Below, piece after piece: positions 24,361-36,523 of a stretch of DNA of 64,000 nucleotides; within the stretch, counting starts at the first letter, position 1; each line of letters opens with the position of its first letter. The stretch is taken from NCBI GenBank assembly GCA_013397075.1, contig VWZS01003778.1, positions 205,106-269,105 of the forward strand, in the 5' to 3' direction. A program made the translations under genes and the position numbers. Below the pieces are notes generated by a model. It saw nothing but the letters and a program-made list of their open reading frames with translations, was not told where the DNA came from and did not search any database. Source of the stretch: Rhabdornis inornatus. Its lineage: Eukaryota > Chordata > Aves > Passeriformes > Rhabdornithidae.

Positions 24361-26204
24361 AGCAGGGAAAGGCCAAGGAGCAGCAGATTTGCTGGAGGCA
24401 TGTGCTGGTACATTATCCAAACCAGTTTGTCCCTTGTGATCTAAATGCAGGCATTAACAGGAGAAGGAGTCAGAGTCCTGAGTGTGTCTTAATTCCTGTG
24501 GAGAGCCAGAGCTCTTTCCTGCTGTGCCTTGCTGAGGGCAGTCTCTGGGAATCTTCTCCTTCTGTAGGTAACTTGACTGGAAGCTGCTGAAAGTTTGGAG
24601 AAGCTGGAACAGGCAGTGGGCTGATTGGAAATGCCTGGTTGTTCTCCCTGGAAGGAGTTGCTGCTCAAGTGCAGGGAGGGCAGGACCCTGCTGTGGTAAA
24701 CCCTGGGTGTGCCCAGAACTGGGTACATAGGGCCCAGCAGAAACTGCTGTGCAGTCCCTTGAGCTGCTGGGGTTTCCTGACCCAGCTCTTGCTGGTCCCC
24801 TTATCATGGACAAGCACACTTGGCTTTATCTGCTCCAAATTTGACTCTTGCAGTATTTGCACACGCTGTGGAGCCTGTGGTGAACGGTGAGTGCTCTTGG
24901 TGTGTTGGCAGCCTCATGGGTGATGCCCAAAGAAGTGTGTGGACTGCTCTCTAGGAAGCAGCCTTTTATGAGCCTAGAAAAGCTACTCTGATCCTTGATT
25001 AGCTCCTGAAATATGCAATTTATGGGGTCACTTTGTCAAAAGGGGTCTCTTGTAGCTGAATAAAGCTGTCTCTCAGCTTAGGTCAGCTCTTTCATTATGG
25101 CTGTTTTGTTCTGCTCAGGATTGTTTTGCATGGACTAATAAGGGAATACCTGAACTCAAGGCTTGCCTTGGATTGAATCAATTACTATTTTGTACTGTAA
25201 ATAATGCTGTGATCAAACATAGTTGTCCCCTGCCGTGGTAATTGAAGAGACTTTGAAGGGAAGGGCTCTTTATCCTCAGGTTCACAGATTCTGGCAGAAA
25301 TACATGAATTACTCCTAAAAGCTCCTTCAATTCCCTTCAGTACAGCATATGTGCTTGACAGCTCTGAAGTGGATCAGGGCTTTGGGAGGGTGCTTGGTGT
25401 CTGAACTGTAAACTCTGCCATTCAAACTGACACAACTTGAATATTTTGCAAAGAAGTGAGCAGGCTAAGAGATGAGCGAGTTAATTGATTAGTTCTATAA
25501 AGAAATGTCATTTCTGCAGAAGCCGAAGTGATTCTTAAGCTGCCTCCAATTCTCTAAATCTGAAATGTCTTGCAGTTTTCAGGCTGTGCTGCCCTGGGAG
25601 CAAACAACACCCACAGCACTGTAGAGTGGTCGTTCCATGAGCTGCTCTCTGGGTTAGTTTTGTCCTGTATCAGGGAGTTGGAATGTGCCATGATGGGTCT
25701 GAAGTGCCAGAGTTGTGTAAAATAAGGAAGGGGGGTGTTTTATTTGGGAGGAGTATGAGAGCAGTACCTTTTCTGCTGGCTCACCATGCTTCAGGGAATA
25801 GCAGCAGAGTATGTTTTAAAGCAAAACCACCTTAATACCACATCAAAAAGGCATTTTTGGAGTGTGCCAAAATTTTACCAAGTGCTGGGTTAGTTTGAAA
25901 TATTAACTTTCCCAGTTGTGTGAGGTGATGCAGTGTGAGTCCTGGAACACAGAGCCTCCACATGGCTTCTGTTCCTCGATGGAGGCAGGGAGGGTGGATG
26001 TGTGGATCTTCCATGACCTCCTTGACAGGACAGGTCTTTTCAATGCAATTGAAGAACTAATGGATTAAAGCTTTACCCATAATTACATTGTGCAAGGTGT
26101 GCAAGCAGACAAAGGAATGTCTTGTTCTAGGCCTTGATAAGAGCAAACAAACTTTTGTGTCCTGCCTGTCCTGGTTGTGCAGCACAGCAGTGCTGGAAAG
26201 AGGT
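24361..26204 (+). other. MTMR3: Intron 1 spacer, nothing recognised
   Basis: This is intronic DNA between two CR1 fragments. I see no exon-like frame, RNA gene or repeat. Confidence 0.4.
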
Positions 26205-26482
26205 TTTTGTCAGAGTGTGGAGGGACAGGACACAGGGCAGGGCTGGATGGGATATTGGGAAGGAATTGTTCCCTGGCAGGGTGGGCAGGCCCTGGCACAG
26301 GGTGCCCAGAGCAGCTGTGGCTGCCCCTGGATCCCTGGAAGTGTCCAAGGCCAGGCTGGACATTGGGGCTTGGAGCAGGCAGGGGCAGTGGAAGATGTCC
26401 CTGCCCATGGGACACAAGGGGTGGGACTGGATGAGCTTTAAGATCCCTTCCCACCTAAACCATTCCATGATTCCATGATTGC
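26205..26482 (+). mobile_element. CR1 fragment, 3' end
   Basis: It begins near AGGGACAGGACACAGGGCAG and continues with GATATTGGGAAGGAATTGTT, GGGTGCCCAGAGCAGCTGTG, the CCAAGGCCAGGCTGGAC block and CCCATGGGACACAAGGGG. It ends in CCATTCCATGATTCCATGAT, two copies of the CR1 terminal octamer. It belongs to the same subfamily as the copies at 35, 37.4, 46 and 55 kb. Confidence 0.9.
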
Positions 26483-28444
26483 CAGGCCTCTGTGGGGACC
26501 AAGGTCCCCATTAGGAACACCTTGTAATAACTTAGGCATTTATTTCTCAGAGCATTAATAGATTATTAATAACAGGTATTTGCTATTTCAAAAAGGTTGT
26601 CTTATGACAAAAGCATCCAGTGATGTTTTGTTAAAGAGATTTTTGAAGTTTTATGCCAGAAAAAGTGTGAAAATGAGATCAACTGAGGAGCTGAGAGCTG
26701 TGACTGTATTGTCCTGAGGAAGTTCAGGATGGCAGAAAAGTCTCGTGGGAGTGTATCTTGAAACTCCAGAGGAACCTTCAAATCACATTTGCTTCTTGAT
26801 TCTTCCTATTTTTAAACATTTCTTTCTCCTTTTTATTCCTTGTCAGTGTCTGTAGTGTTGCTGTCAGGAAATGCCAGCAGGTGAGGAGCTGCTGTCCTGG
26901 GCAGTGTGGGATGCTCCTCTGGGAATGGCTGCTGCCCCTTCCTGCTGCTGGGACATTTACAGGAAGGTCTGAGCTACAGCAAGATGTGACTGGAGGAGGG
27001 AAGGGGGATGAAGAAGTGTTTTGAGAGGATGAGTAAAATCTTGGAGACTTTGATTAACAGCCACTTCTCCTTGTTTGCTGCCTTCATTCTAGAAAGGCAG
27101 AAAGAGGGAAGGGAGTGTGACTCATGGCAAATGGGCTGTGAGGACATTAATGGAAAAAATGGGAACTGTGAGGAGCAAATTATTCCCTTTTCTCCATTAT
27201 GTCTTTTGAAATGGAAGTTTCTGCTGCCTGGTCTAACGTTGCTCTTTGTTTCATAACTCCAGTGTGATATTGCCCTGTGTTTCATGGCTCTTTGGTTACC
27301 TGTTGGCATAAATCCCCTTCCCAGCACACCTGGTCACCTTTCCAGCTTACAGCCTCCACAAATCCACTGGGACTGTTCTGTCAGCTTCCATACTAAAATC
27401 CAGATTCAATTCCTTCCCTTCCAGGTTTCTCCAGAGTTAGCTCAGACTGATTCCTGTAGCTATTGATCCTTGGGACCTGTTGTTCCTCCTCTGCCATGCA
27501 CATAAAACAGAGGAATATGGAGTAATTGAAATAAAAGGAAAATTACAGACATGGTACAGAAGATCTCTGATCAGTAAATTGTGTCCTGGCTTATGTATGA
27601 ATAATTGCAGCCTTTGGATCCCAGGGTTTTATTCAAATGAAAAAGGAATTAAAAGAGAGCCTGAAATTTTGTAAGAAAAAGTGACATTTTGTTGTGGATT
27701 TTGGTTTCAAGCTTGCTGTGGTCTTTTGACCTGGGTTGTTTTGAGATCAGTGAAGGAAAATACTGATGTAGAGTCTTTTATTCGGGAGCACTTTCCTAAA
27801 AAGCCTCATTTTTTTTGACTAATTAATGCTGTTACCCCAGCTAAATATTGATTTTTATTCTTGACATCAATTATGGAAACAATGGACCTTTCTTAATGCA
27901 AAATCAAATTTTTCACTACTATCCATTGCTGTCAGAACCCCAGAAGTGTTTCTCTTGCCTTCCTCTGCCATTCCAAGCTCTGCTTTCCTTTCAAGATGTT
28001 TTTTTTTGCTTTAACTTTGAACTGTTACTTCTGCATTTAATTTCTGATGAGTGCAAGAAGTGATTTTTAACAAATATGCAAAGATAATCAGCTTAATCAA
28101 ACTGCTTTAAAAGCAGATTAATGCCACTTCTGAGTGGGAAGATGAAGGAAGCCCAAATGTTGACCTGCCATTAGTATATGAGTCAGTGCAGTGACAGATG
28201 TTGACAAAACTTGTTTGATGCTTTGGACTCTTATAATTAATTTTATTCTTCGCTTATAAAAGCAGAGAGAACAGAAAGTAGAATGAGATCTTTTCCAAAT
28301 GCTGTGATGCTGGATGGTTCCATCTGTGCTGTGGGAACATGGCATGCTCCATGTAGCTGTTCTGCTCTCCCTGTCAGGTATTTGAGTGTTGCTGTGTGCA
28401 CACCTTCATATCCAGCTGGAATGATGTCACTTCATCCAGGAGAT
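26483..28444 (+). other. MTMR3: Intron 1 spacer, nothing recognised
   Basis: This is AT-rich intronic DNA with a few T and A runs. I see no gene, RNA or clear mobile element in it. Confidence 0.4.
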
Positions 28445-28832
28445 TGGATGATAGACAAGATGGAGAGAGCTGGGGCTGTTCAGCCTGGAGAAAAGGAGGC
28501 TCAGGGGGACCCTTGTGGCTCTGCACAACTCCCTGACAGGAGGGGACAGCCGGGGGGGTCGGGCTCTGCTCCCAGGGAACAGGGACAGGAGGAGAGGGAA
28601 CGGCCTCAGGCTGGGAAAGGGGAGGCTCAGGGTGGATATTAGGGAAGATTTCCTCATGGAAATGATTGTCCAGTCCTGGCACAGCTGCCCAGGGCAGTGT
28701 CAGAGTCCCCATCCCTGGAGGGATTTAACAGCTCTGCGAATGTGGCCCTTGGGACGTGGGTCAGTGATGAACACAGTGGTGCCAGATCAGTGGCCTTAAA
28801 GGTCTTTTTCAACCTTAAAAGTTCTGTGACAC
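28445..28832 (+). mobile_element. CR1 fragment of a different subfamily
   Basis: GAGAGCTGGGGCTGTTCAGC, CTGGAGAAAAGGAGGCTCAG, GGACCCTTGTGGCTCTGCAC, GCACAGCTGCCCAGGGCAGT and GAGTCCCCATCCCTGGAGGG appear in CR1 order on the + strand, ending near CTTAAAGGTCTTTTTCAACC. The body differs from the copies at 26, 35 and 37 kb, so it represents another CR1 subfamily. Confidence 0.85.
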
Positions 28833-30892
28833 ATGGCACTAAAACCAGAAAATGCCTGCCTGAGGGTCAGCATTCCTTTTTCTCCCTGAGCACGGTTTAG
28901 AACTCTCTATTAAGGAGCAGCCTTGCCCCATCCCGCCTCAGGAGCAGCTGCATTCCCAGTGCTCCCATCCCTCTGTGTTTTCCAGATCAGCCATGAGCTG
29001 ACCACATCCCCCAGCTGGTGGGCAGCTGATAGCAGCACTGTGTTCCTGCTCCTGAGCACGCTAAGTATTGTGTAAAAATAGCAGGGAAAGGAAACTCACC
29101 AGGAAGAACAGAAAAAGGAGAGAGGAGAAGAATAACCTGTGAGCTAAAGTGAGCAGGGAGCAGCCAAACCCAGAGGTGATGAAATAAATGGGGGGTGTGT
29201 GGTAACCCCGTGCAAGAGAAGGTTCCCCTCATGGCAGAGCTTGGGTGTGTGGGGACAGTGATATTGCGAAGTTCAAAATGTAAACAGGAATGCAGAACTT
29301 CTCATCAAAAACCACACTTGCATAATGTAAGGTTGGGACATAGTGTGGCACAACCGCTGTGGAAATGCCGTATTTCGGCAAGAGGAGGGGAAAATACATC
29401 TTCAAAATAGTCAATTAGGAGGAAAAAAGCTTCATTTGGTTGTGTTTGTTTACATCTTTATGAGGATAACTGGCAGCTAGAGAAAATCTGGTTTTGTTTT
29501 TCTCCCCAGTTATTTTTCCCTTGTGCCATTTCCATGCTTATCAAATCATGGCTCTCCTGCTTTGGCTGATAGTCTTTCAGCAGAGAAACTGTAGAGACAA
29601 CTTTCCAATCACCTAATTAAACAAACATGTTGATTGAAACTTCTCCAGAGTGCTTTTCCTAGCTATTTGCCAATGTTTTATTAAAACAAATGTCAAGAAA
29701 AGCACTGTCACAGGCTCGAATGATTTAGATTTTGGAGTTCCTGTAGTCCATCACTGCTCAGCATAGGGCTGACTTTGATGGGGTAGTCCTTGGAATTCCA
29801 GGGATTGGGGTATGGCCAAGGATGAAAGTTTTACAATTTGGAAACCATTGTTTGGAATTTTCCCCCCTGGCTGTGTTATTACTTGTGTTTCACTGTATGA
29901 TTGATATACAATGCAACTACTCTTCTTCTCCATAAAATCTTCCAAGAAAAAAATCCCGTCAGGAACTGCTGTTTTGGAGACCAGCAGAACTCACTGCAAC
30001 GTTTCTTCTTACAGGCAACTTTCCCTCCTTATTTTGGCAGAAGTTGTTGACTTAGGAAGTGATAACATTGGAGGTTCTTATCAGAGCCCAGCAGCCTTGC
30101 AGCAGGAATGCTGATGAGCGTGTCAGGGGGGTTTGCTGAACTCTGGCAGCAAGAAAGCGGAATTATTAATGCTTATATTGGAACATTTTTCTCCTGTTTT
30201 TGAACTTCTTGACAAAACTCTTGAGATCTGGTGGCTTCTTCCAAGCCTCGTTAAAATCAATAAAAAGCTTGTTGCAGATTTTGTGAAGGGTTTTTTTTTT
30301 TTCCCTCGTTTGGACTGAAACCACACCAAATCAGTCCAGCTCCTGCACCCCAAATGTGTATCTTGCCTTTTGAAAAGCAAATACATGGCCAGAACACTGT
30401 CTCTGAGGAGTCATTCTAGAATTGTATAGTCTGCCTTCAGAGCTTTTTTTTGTGTGTTTAATAAACTTGCTCCATATTCCCCTCAAAGGTGACTTTGTAT
30501 CAACAGGCAGCTGTGAAGTTGAACTTGTTGCATGCACAAGCTGGAACCTCACAGTCACACTGTGCCCTTTCCCATCTGGGTGCTGGGCTTGATTATCAAC
30601 CCATAAAGTTACTGGGATTGGTGCTTGGCTTGTTGGCTGAGAGAGATTTTTTAAAAATAAAAACAAAGTTGACCTCTGTTGCAGGTAATGAAATGTTGCT
30701 TTTAGAAACTCTTTTATGAAATGGTAAATGGAAGTTTAGCTGAGGTTTTGGACAGCTGGCATTGACACAGGGCTTTTCTGTTAGAGCACATCCTCAGCTC
30801 CCTGTTTGTGTAAATACTGAGATTCCATGAGATTCCCTAAAGTGTCCATCATGTGAGATGGTAGAATTCCTTCTGGTGCATCTCAGTTTGTG
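28833..30892 (+). other. MTMR3: Intron 1 spacer, nothing recognised
   Basis: This is intronic DNA with one poly-T tract near 30289-30302. I see no exon or repeat family that I can name. Confidence 0.4.
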
Positions 30893-31445
30893 TTAGAATC
30901 GTGAAAACCCTGCATGGGAAGGGACCCACAGGGATCATGGCTGCAGCCCCTGTCCCTGCACAGACAGCCCAACAATCCCAGCCTGTCCATCCCTGGCAGC
31001 GCTGTCCAAACGCTCCTGGAGCTCTGGCAGCCTCGGGGCCGTGCCCATTCCCTGGGGAGCCTGGGCAGTGCCCAGCACCCTCTGGGGGAAGAACCTTTCC
31101 CTGAGCTCCAGCCTGAGCCTGCCCTGGCCCAGCTCCAGCCCTTCCCTGCTCCTGTCCCTGTCCCTGGGAGCTGAGATGGGAACTGCCCCTCAGGAGGAGC
31201 TGCAGCCCCTGAGGAGTTTCCCCTCAGGCTCCTCTGCTCCAGCTGAACATTCCAAGTGCCCTCAGCCCCTCCAAACCCTTCCCCATCCTCATGTCCCTCC
31301 TTTAGTCCATCTCCACCAGCTTTACATCCTTCTGACATTGTGGTGCCCAAAGCTGTCCCCAGCAATGTCACCCCAGAGCAGAGCTGGACAATCCCCTCCC
31401 TCACCCAGCTGACAATGCTGGGCCTGGGGCACAACTCTGAAATGC
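30893..31445 (-). mobile_element. CR1 fragment, longest in the window
   Basis: On the minus strand this reads as a CR1 3' half. The left edge (AGAATCGTGAAAACCCTGCA, GGAAGGGACCCACAGGGATC) is the 3' end, followed by ACAGCCCAACAATCCC, GCGCTGTCCAAACGCTCC and a GC-rich body to about 31445. The 200-codon open frame on the minus strand (30883-31485) is a by-product of this GC-rich repeat, and I recognise no reverse transcriptase motif in it. Confidence 0.8.
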
Positions 31446-32554
31446 ACCATTTTTGATGCACAGCTTCGTCAACTTTTTCTTTCATCTCCGTCAGTCCTAA
31501 AATTATATCTCCTTTTTCTGTGTATTACTTATTTTCCCTGTCCTAAGTCATAAACTAAAGGACACAATGAACGCAAAACACAGAAGTGTTTTATTTCATC
31601 TACCAGAATGTGAAAATTATCAGTAGTTGTGGCACATCAAAATACAGGCAAACTATTTCCAGCAGCAGGATTATATAGTGGAGAAATTAGACTTTCCAGG
31701 CACATCCAGATGCAGTGTGCTACTGGGAGAGTATCCAAGTTTCTGTGAAGAGCAAATCTTTGGATACAAGGGAGTGATGTCCCATCAGTTTGGCTGCCTG
31801 TGTGCTTTAGGAACAATTGGGTTAGTCTGGAACTTTTAATTTTCAGGTTTGGGTATTTTAGCATTAAACCTTATGTCCTTCTGCCACAGGAGACATCTGT
31901 TGGTCCTGTTGGAGTGATTGTAGGAATGAAGAAGATGTTTTCTCCATGTAGTTTTTGACAAATGTATATTTCTGGCACAATATCTCATTTTTGATGCAGT
32001 AAGTGTTTGTACAGCACTTTGAAAATCCAGAGAAAAGGGCTTGGCAGGAGTGGCCTTGTGAGCATTGCTGGTCCCTGGGATTTTTGCACCATTGGACCAA
32101 AGCACATGGGCAGCAATCACTGTTTGGGGGGATCTTCATTGGCTTTCTTGGTGCCAGAAATGCCAGTTGCAGTGGAGAATTGAGCCCACTTTGAAGATCA
32201 GTATAAATCCAGTTGGGTCTTCTAGAAAACTTTCTCCTGTAGCTCATTGTGAGGTAATTTAGGTTTTGTTCACTCATTTATGAAATTCTGAATTGCTTTG
32301 TGGCCATGATTTCAGAACTGCTCCTTGCCAGAAAAGAGGTTTTATCCACGTGTATCCGTGGGAATCCAGTCCTGGAATTCCCTCTCTGAGCACATTAAGC
32401 TCTTGTTACAACTACAAGGCACTCAGACTTTCTCTTTTTCCTCTTGAATTAATCCAAACTCCCCTCACAGTGCAGTGTCCTGTCCAGGCTCCTGGTTCAG
32501 AAGTGGTTTTTCAAGGGAAGTTCATGTTTTAAAGTGTTGTCTTTGTATTTGCAG
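31446..32554 (+). other. MTMR3: Intron 1 distal end
   Basis: This is non-repetitive intronic DNA leading to the acceptor of exon 2 (TTTGTATTTGCAG ending at 32554). No other feature is seen. Confidence 0.5.
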
Positions 32555-32632
32555 CTGCCAATGTGAAGTATCAGAAGAGAACAGCTGGAACTTTCTGGGA
32601 CAAGAGAGGACTGTTTATTCTCTCATACTTTG
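32555..32632 (+). other. MTMR3: MTMR3 exon 2 (non-coding)
   Basis: It has a clean acceptor (TATTTGCAG, AG at 32553-32554) and donor (TTTG then GTAAGAAT, GT at 32633). The 78-bp exon contains an AUG immediately followed by UGA (32561-32566). When exon 1 is joined, the upstream ORF that starts at 1966 reads MPCPALPM and stops at that same UGA. There are further stops in all frames, so this is 5' UTR. The sequence resembles my recollection of the 5' leader of vertebrate MTMR3 mRNAs, which supports the call but is not proof. Confidence 0.75.
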
Positions 32633-34967
32633 GTAAGAATTGCATGTTTATGGATTCTATGCTCATCATTGATTATTCTCTTAATTAAATAAAGTGTTTA
32701 CCAAGATCTTAGTCAAAAAATTAGTATTTCACTGAGTTGGAGTTTGTAACCTTTAATTATTGGAAAGGAAGGTTCTTGACTCTTAGTTGTGCCCAAGCTT
32801 CAAACACGATTCTTTGTCCTGCTCCTGTTCCTGAATAATGTGCAAATATCCACATTGTCAGCTGCTCTCCCAGTAAATCCTGCTGAAAGTTACTGTGGTG
32901 TCAGGAAAGAAGAGAAACTTTCCTGTCAGGGACTGAAACAGGGGAAACTGAGTGTTTATCCTTATCTCAGAAATTTCCTTCCACCTGCCAAAGGGGGAGA
33001 AGTGTTTTCAGTTTGCAACAGAAGCATCTTTTGCTCAAGGTACAGCACATTCCTGAATGTTCAATTCTCAAATTTTCTAATGTTCTTTTGCCAAAAAATT
33101 TGAATTCCAAACTCAGAGGGGAACTGTGCTGCAGTATGTAAACTGCTCAGGGTCAGCTCAGTCTGATTTTAATATTAAAATAAATGGAGTTCAGTCTGGA
33201 TGGGGAAGGTAAGGGAACAAAGTGAAATGCTTGGATTCTTCCTTTTTCCTTTTTTCTTCCAATTTTTCCTTTTCCTTGCTGAAAGTCCAAGTGCATTTAA
33301 ATATGTGTGAATTTAAACAATCCTTTATTTAGCTAATCTTTTTTGTTTAGAATCACTGGCAAACAGATGGTTATTGCTACTCTTAATTATGTACATAATT
33401 TAAACCAGAAGGCACATCTGAAACAAAAGGTAATTAAGATGTTCCCATGGAGGCTGAACAGAGTCTGAGGTTACAACCTTTGCTCATCATTTATCCTTTT
33501 AAGCAGAACAAAAAGATGGAGAATTAGCAAGACCATTCTCTTTTTTGAGAATTGCAGGTAAAAGGACAGACAGTAAATTGATAACATCACCTATTTTTGG
33601 CCTCAGTCCTGACCAAACCCAATATTTGTACCAATTAAACCAAGTTTCACTGCTCTGTGTATAAGCTGGCTGCTATTTTTATGTGACCCTGTTGATAAGG
33701 AGGAGTGTGAATTGAAGGCTGCTTTCCTGGCCAGGATTTTTTATCTGAGCTGTGTTTGTACCTTTCCATTTCACTTGTGGAAAATGTGTTTTACTGTCAG
33801 GGCAGAGCTGTAGTTGAACAAAATGAGAATTCTCCTTCCATTCTGCAGTCCTAGAAGTGGTGTGGATCAACCTGAGGATGGGTTTGTGCAGCCACTTGGT
33901 GCTGGGCTGGCTTTGTCCCCAGCTGTCCCCAGGAGCAGCACGGTGGGGAGGTTCAGGAGTGCTTGGTGGAGTTGATGACATAAAGAATGTTCTTACTCCC
34001 AAGGCTTCTAAAGCTAGAAATGCCCTTATGAGGTGTCACCAGTCACTGGGATCCTCCTTCTCTTCCCATGGAGAGTTTGGTGAACTGGAAATGGGTTAGA
34101 AAGCTTTGGGATAGAAAGAAATGTGGATTGAGGTGTGGTTTGGGCTGTCCTGAGCAGTGTGTGGTGCATCCCTGCTCCCAGAGCTGTTCTCTCTTCCTTT
34201 TGCTCAGCCCAGTGACCTTGAGCTGCTTGAGGGAGTGGGATCAGCTCATGGATGTGATGGGAAAGGAATGATTTCTCTCTGTCCATCAGCTCAGAGAGCC
34301 TCATTGTAAGAATTCACCCTTTTTGTTATTTCTGTCAGCAATTGTCAGCACTCCTTTGGTGGCAATGAAGTCACTGAAGCATTTCACTGATGCCCACCAG
34401 CAGCCAGAGCAAAGTGTTTGCTTTAGAACCAGTCCTATAACTTCTTGTACCATTTATCTTGGCAGCATCACCCTTTGGATCTGATAATCCTGATCCAAAC
34501 TGAAACAGGCAGATTTTTTTTCCACACAGCTTCCCAAAATTCACCTTAAAAAGGAAGATTCTCACATGGAAAAATCCACGCTGTCACAGTAGAAACTGTT
34601 CTGCACTGGATGCAGGAGTTAGACTGAAACTTGGTACTTTGGGAAGTCTCTGCTGGAGGTTTATGCTGGATTTTAGGAGCACAGTTGTAAGATATTTTAA
34701 AAGACCCAGTTTTCTAAGCTAATACTGGTTTTATTAATACATAGGTAGTTATAAAGTTATAAATTACATATGTCTAATCAAACTGAAGTATGAAATAATT
34801 TTTTCCAGCAGAGTGCCTGTTAAATTATGACTTTTCCTCAGAGATACTAAGCAAGCTTCAAATTTGTAATAAAGCAAATTTTTAAAATTAAATTGGTATT
34901 TCTTTGCTAATTGTGTGTGAAACTGAAGGAGTTCTTTGAAATAACAAGGTATTTTTTATATCATACA

Positions 34968-35275
34968 GTCCTGGAGTGGGTTGGGTTTGAAGGGCCCTTA
35001 AAGCTCATCCAGTGCCAGCCCTGCCATGGGCAGGGACACCTTCCTGTGTCCCAGGCTGCTCCAGGCCACATCCAGCCTGGCCTTGGACACTGCCAGGGAT
35101 CCAGGGGCAGCCACAGCTGCTCTGGGAATCTGTGCCAGGGCCTGCCCACCCTCCCAGGGAACAATTCCTTCCCAATATCCCATCCATCCCTGTCCTCTGG
35201 CAGTGGAAGCCATTCCTTGTGTCCTGTCCCTCCATCCCTTGTCCCCAGTCCCTCTCCAGCTCTCCAAGGATTTTA
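34968..35275 (-). mobile_element. CR1 fragment, 3' end (minus orientation)
   Basis: It starts with GTTGGGTTTGAAGGGCCCTT and AAGCTCATCCAGTGCC, then CTGCCATGGGCAGGGACACC, GGCCTTGGACACTGCCAGGG, GGGAACAATTCCTTCCCAAT and ends at CCCTCTCCAGCTCTCC. This is the reverse complement of the CR1 tail. It is very similar to the copy at 37.4 kb in the same orientation. Confidence 0.9.
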
Positions 35276-35784
35276 TATCTACTTTTTGCATTAATTTTTA
35301 GTGAACCTATGGCAGTTTGAGCTCAATTCTGCTCATCATTTCCCCCTTTTATGTAAATATATTTACAAACACACATATTGAAGATCCTTGATGTGCAGCT
35401 GCTGCTCCTTTGCCCTGTGTCAATATTCCATACCATGCGTGTGTTTAGGCTTCCCTGCAGTGCTGGGAGCTGATGGATTGAAGTGGTTTTCTCTGTCAGC
35501 CTCAATACTGATAATTTGAAATACATTTAGAAGTAAAGTGAGATATGAACTTTGGATGAGAACTGAGAACTGACTGCACTCCTGTGATGTATTTTCATTT
35601 GTAAGTTTTGTGTGCCACAGTCTGCAAAACCCATAAATACCTGAGTGAATCTCTGTTGAGTAGAAAAGGGAAGAGCCTACCTGGATTTAAAAACCTGAGT
35701 GTAAAATCAATCTCAAGCCCAAATTGTACCTCCTGTATTCACTTCAGTCATTAAGTTCCTGATTGGGTGATTTGCATAAAGCTC

Positions 35785-35935
35785 AGGACTGTGTTAATAT
35801 TCCCAGAAAATTTGCAGATGATCAAAGTTTGGGGGGTTCTTGGATAGTGGAGAGAGCAGGTCCCCAGTGTAGTGGTCTGGAACTCCTGGAAAGGTCAGTG
35901 CAGGAAAATGGATATTTTGGTCTATCCATTTGGAT
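35785..35935 (+). mobile_element. CR1 reverse-transcriptase remnant (FADD motif)
   Basis: In the frame starting at 35763, the stretch around 35808-35870 reads KFADDQSLGGSW and then GLELLERSVQENG. It resembles the conserved KFADDTKLGG catalytic region of CR1-type reverse transcriptases and the arginine/leucine-rich segment that follows. No surrounding RT frame survives, and in-frame stops follow by 36005. It is a dead, 5' and 3' truncated fragment. Similarity of such a short stretch could also fit another non-LTR element. Confidence 0.5.
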
Positions 35936-36449
35936 ATCCAGAATGAGCCATAAGTGTAAAATGAGGATTTTTATCCCAATAAGAATTCCAGTTCATATGC
36001 CATAGTTGAAATAAGCTTGTTCCAGGAGGATCCAAGCCCTGTGTTTCACACCAGATCAGCCTAAAGGATCCCAACAATCCCTTTGGATTTGTAACCCACG
36101 GATTTCTGATTCACCATCTGCAAACAACTTGGGAGAAAATTCTGGGGGATCCAGAAAGATGAACATGTTTTAATTTAAATTATATAAACACTGGTCTAAT
36201 TGCTGCCTTCACACAGGTGTTCTCCCAGCAGCACATCCAAAGGTAATTTTTCAGGATGAACAGAAGGAACCAGACACATTTTGAAACAATTTTGGCTCTC
36301 AGGAGACAGAGCTTCTATGGATTTAGTCTTTTCATAATTACTGTTTGCTCTCAGTTTTCTAGCAGTTACATTCATAGTCTTTAAAAGTTAATTTATTTGC
36401 CAAAAGAAAATGAATCTTATTTCATAATTATACTTTCCTGGTTTTCTAG

Positions 36450-36523
36450 GTTTTAATAAGTGAAGAGCACGAAGTATTGCGAGTAAAGACGAGGATTCCT
36501 CCTCCTGCCCAGGGCCTGTCATG
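36450..36523 (+). CDS. MTMR3: MTMR3 exon 3: 5' UTR end and start codon
   Basis: The acceptor is TGGTTTTCTAG (ending 36449) and the donor is ATG followed by GTGAGCAAAG (GT at 36524). The start codon at 36521-36523 is the last codon of the exon, so all other coding sequence is in later exons. The context is favourable: G at -3 and, after splicing, G at +4. I chose this start because it gives MDEETQNSLECIQANQ on splicing to 36897, matching the known N terminus of MTMR3, and because stops occur in frame upstream (TAATAAG near 36455). Confidence 0.88.

Larger units (their letters stand above)
32633..36449 (+). other. MTMR3: Intron 2
   Basis: This 3.8-kb intron between the two 5' UTR exons is mostly unique AT-rich DNA. 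It holds one CR1 3' fragment (34968-35275, minus) and a CR1 reverse-transcriptase remnant near 35.8 kb (plus). There are 16-bp perfect palindromes at 33385-33400 and 35352-35367. Confidence 0.65.

Noticed and set aside
30883..31485. 200-codon open frame on the minus strand
   Set aside because: It lies entirely over a GC-rich CR1 fragment, and I recognise no protein motif in it. It is an effect of repeat composition.
33385..33400. 16-bp palindrome AATTATGTACATAATT
   Set aside because: It is AT-rich and of a length expected by chance. No other signal is associated with it.
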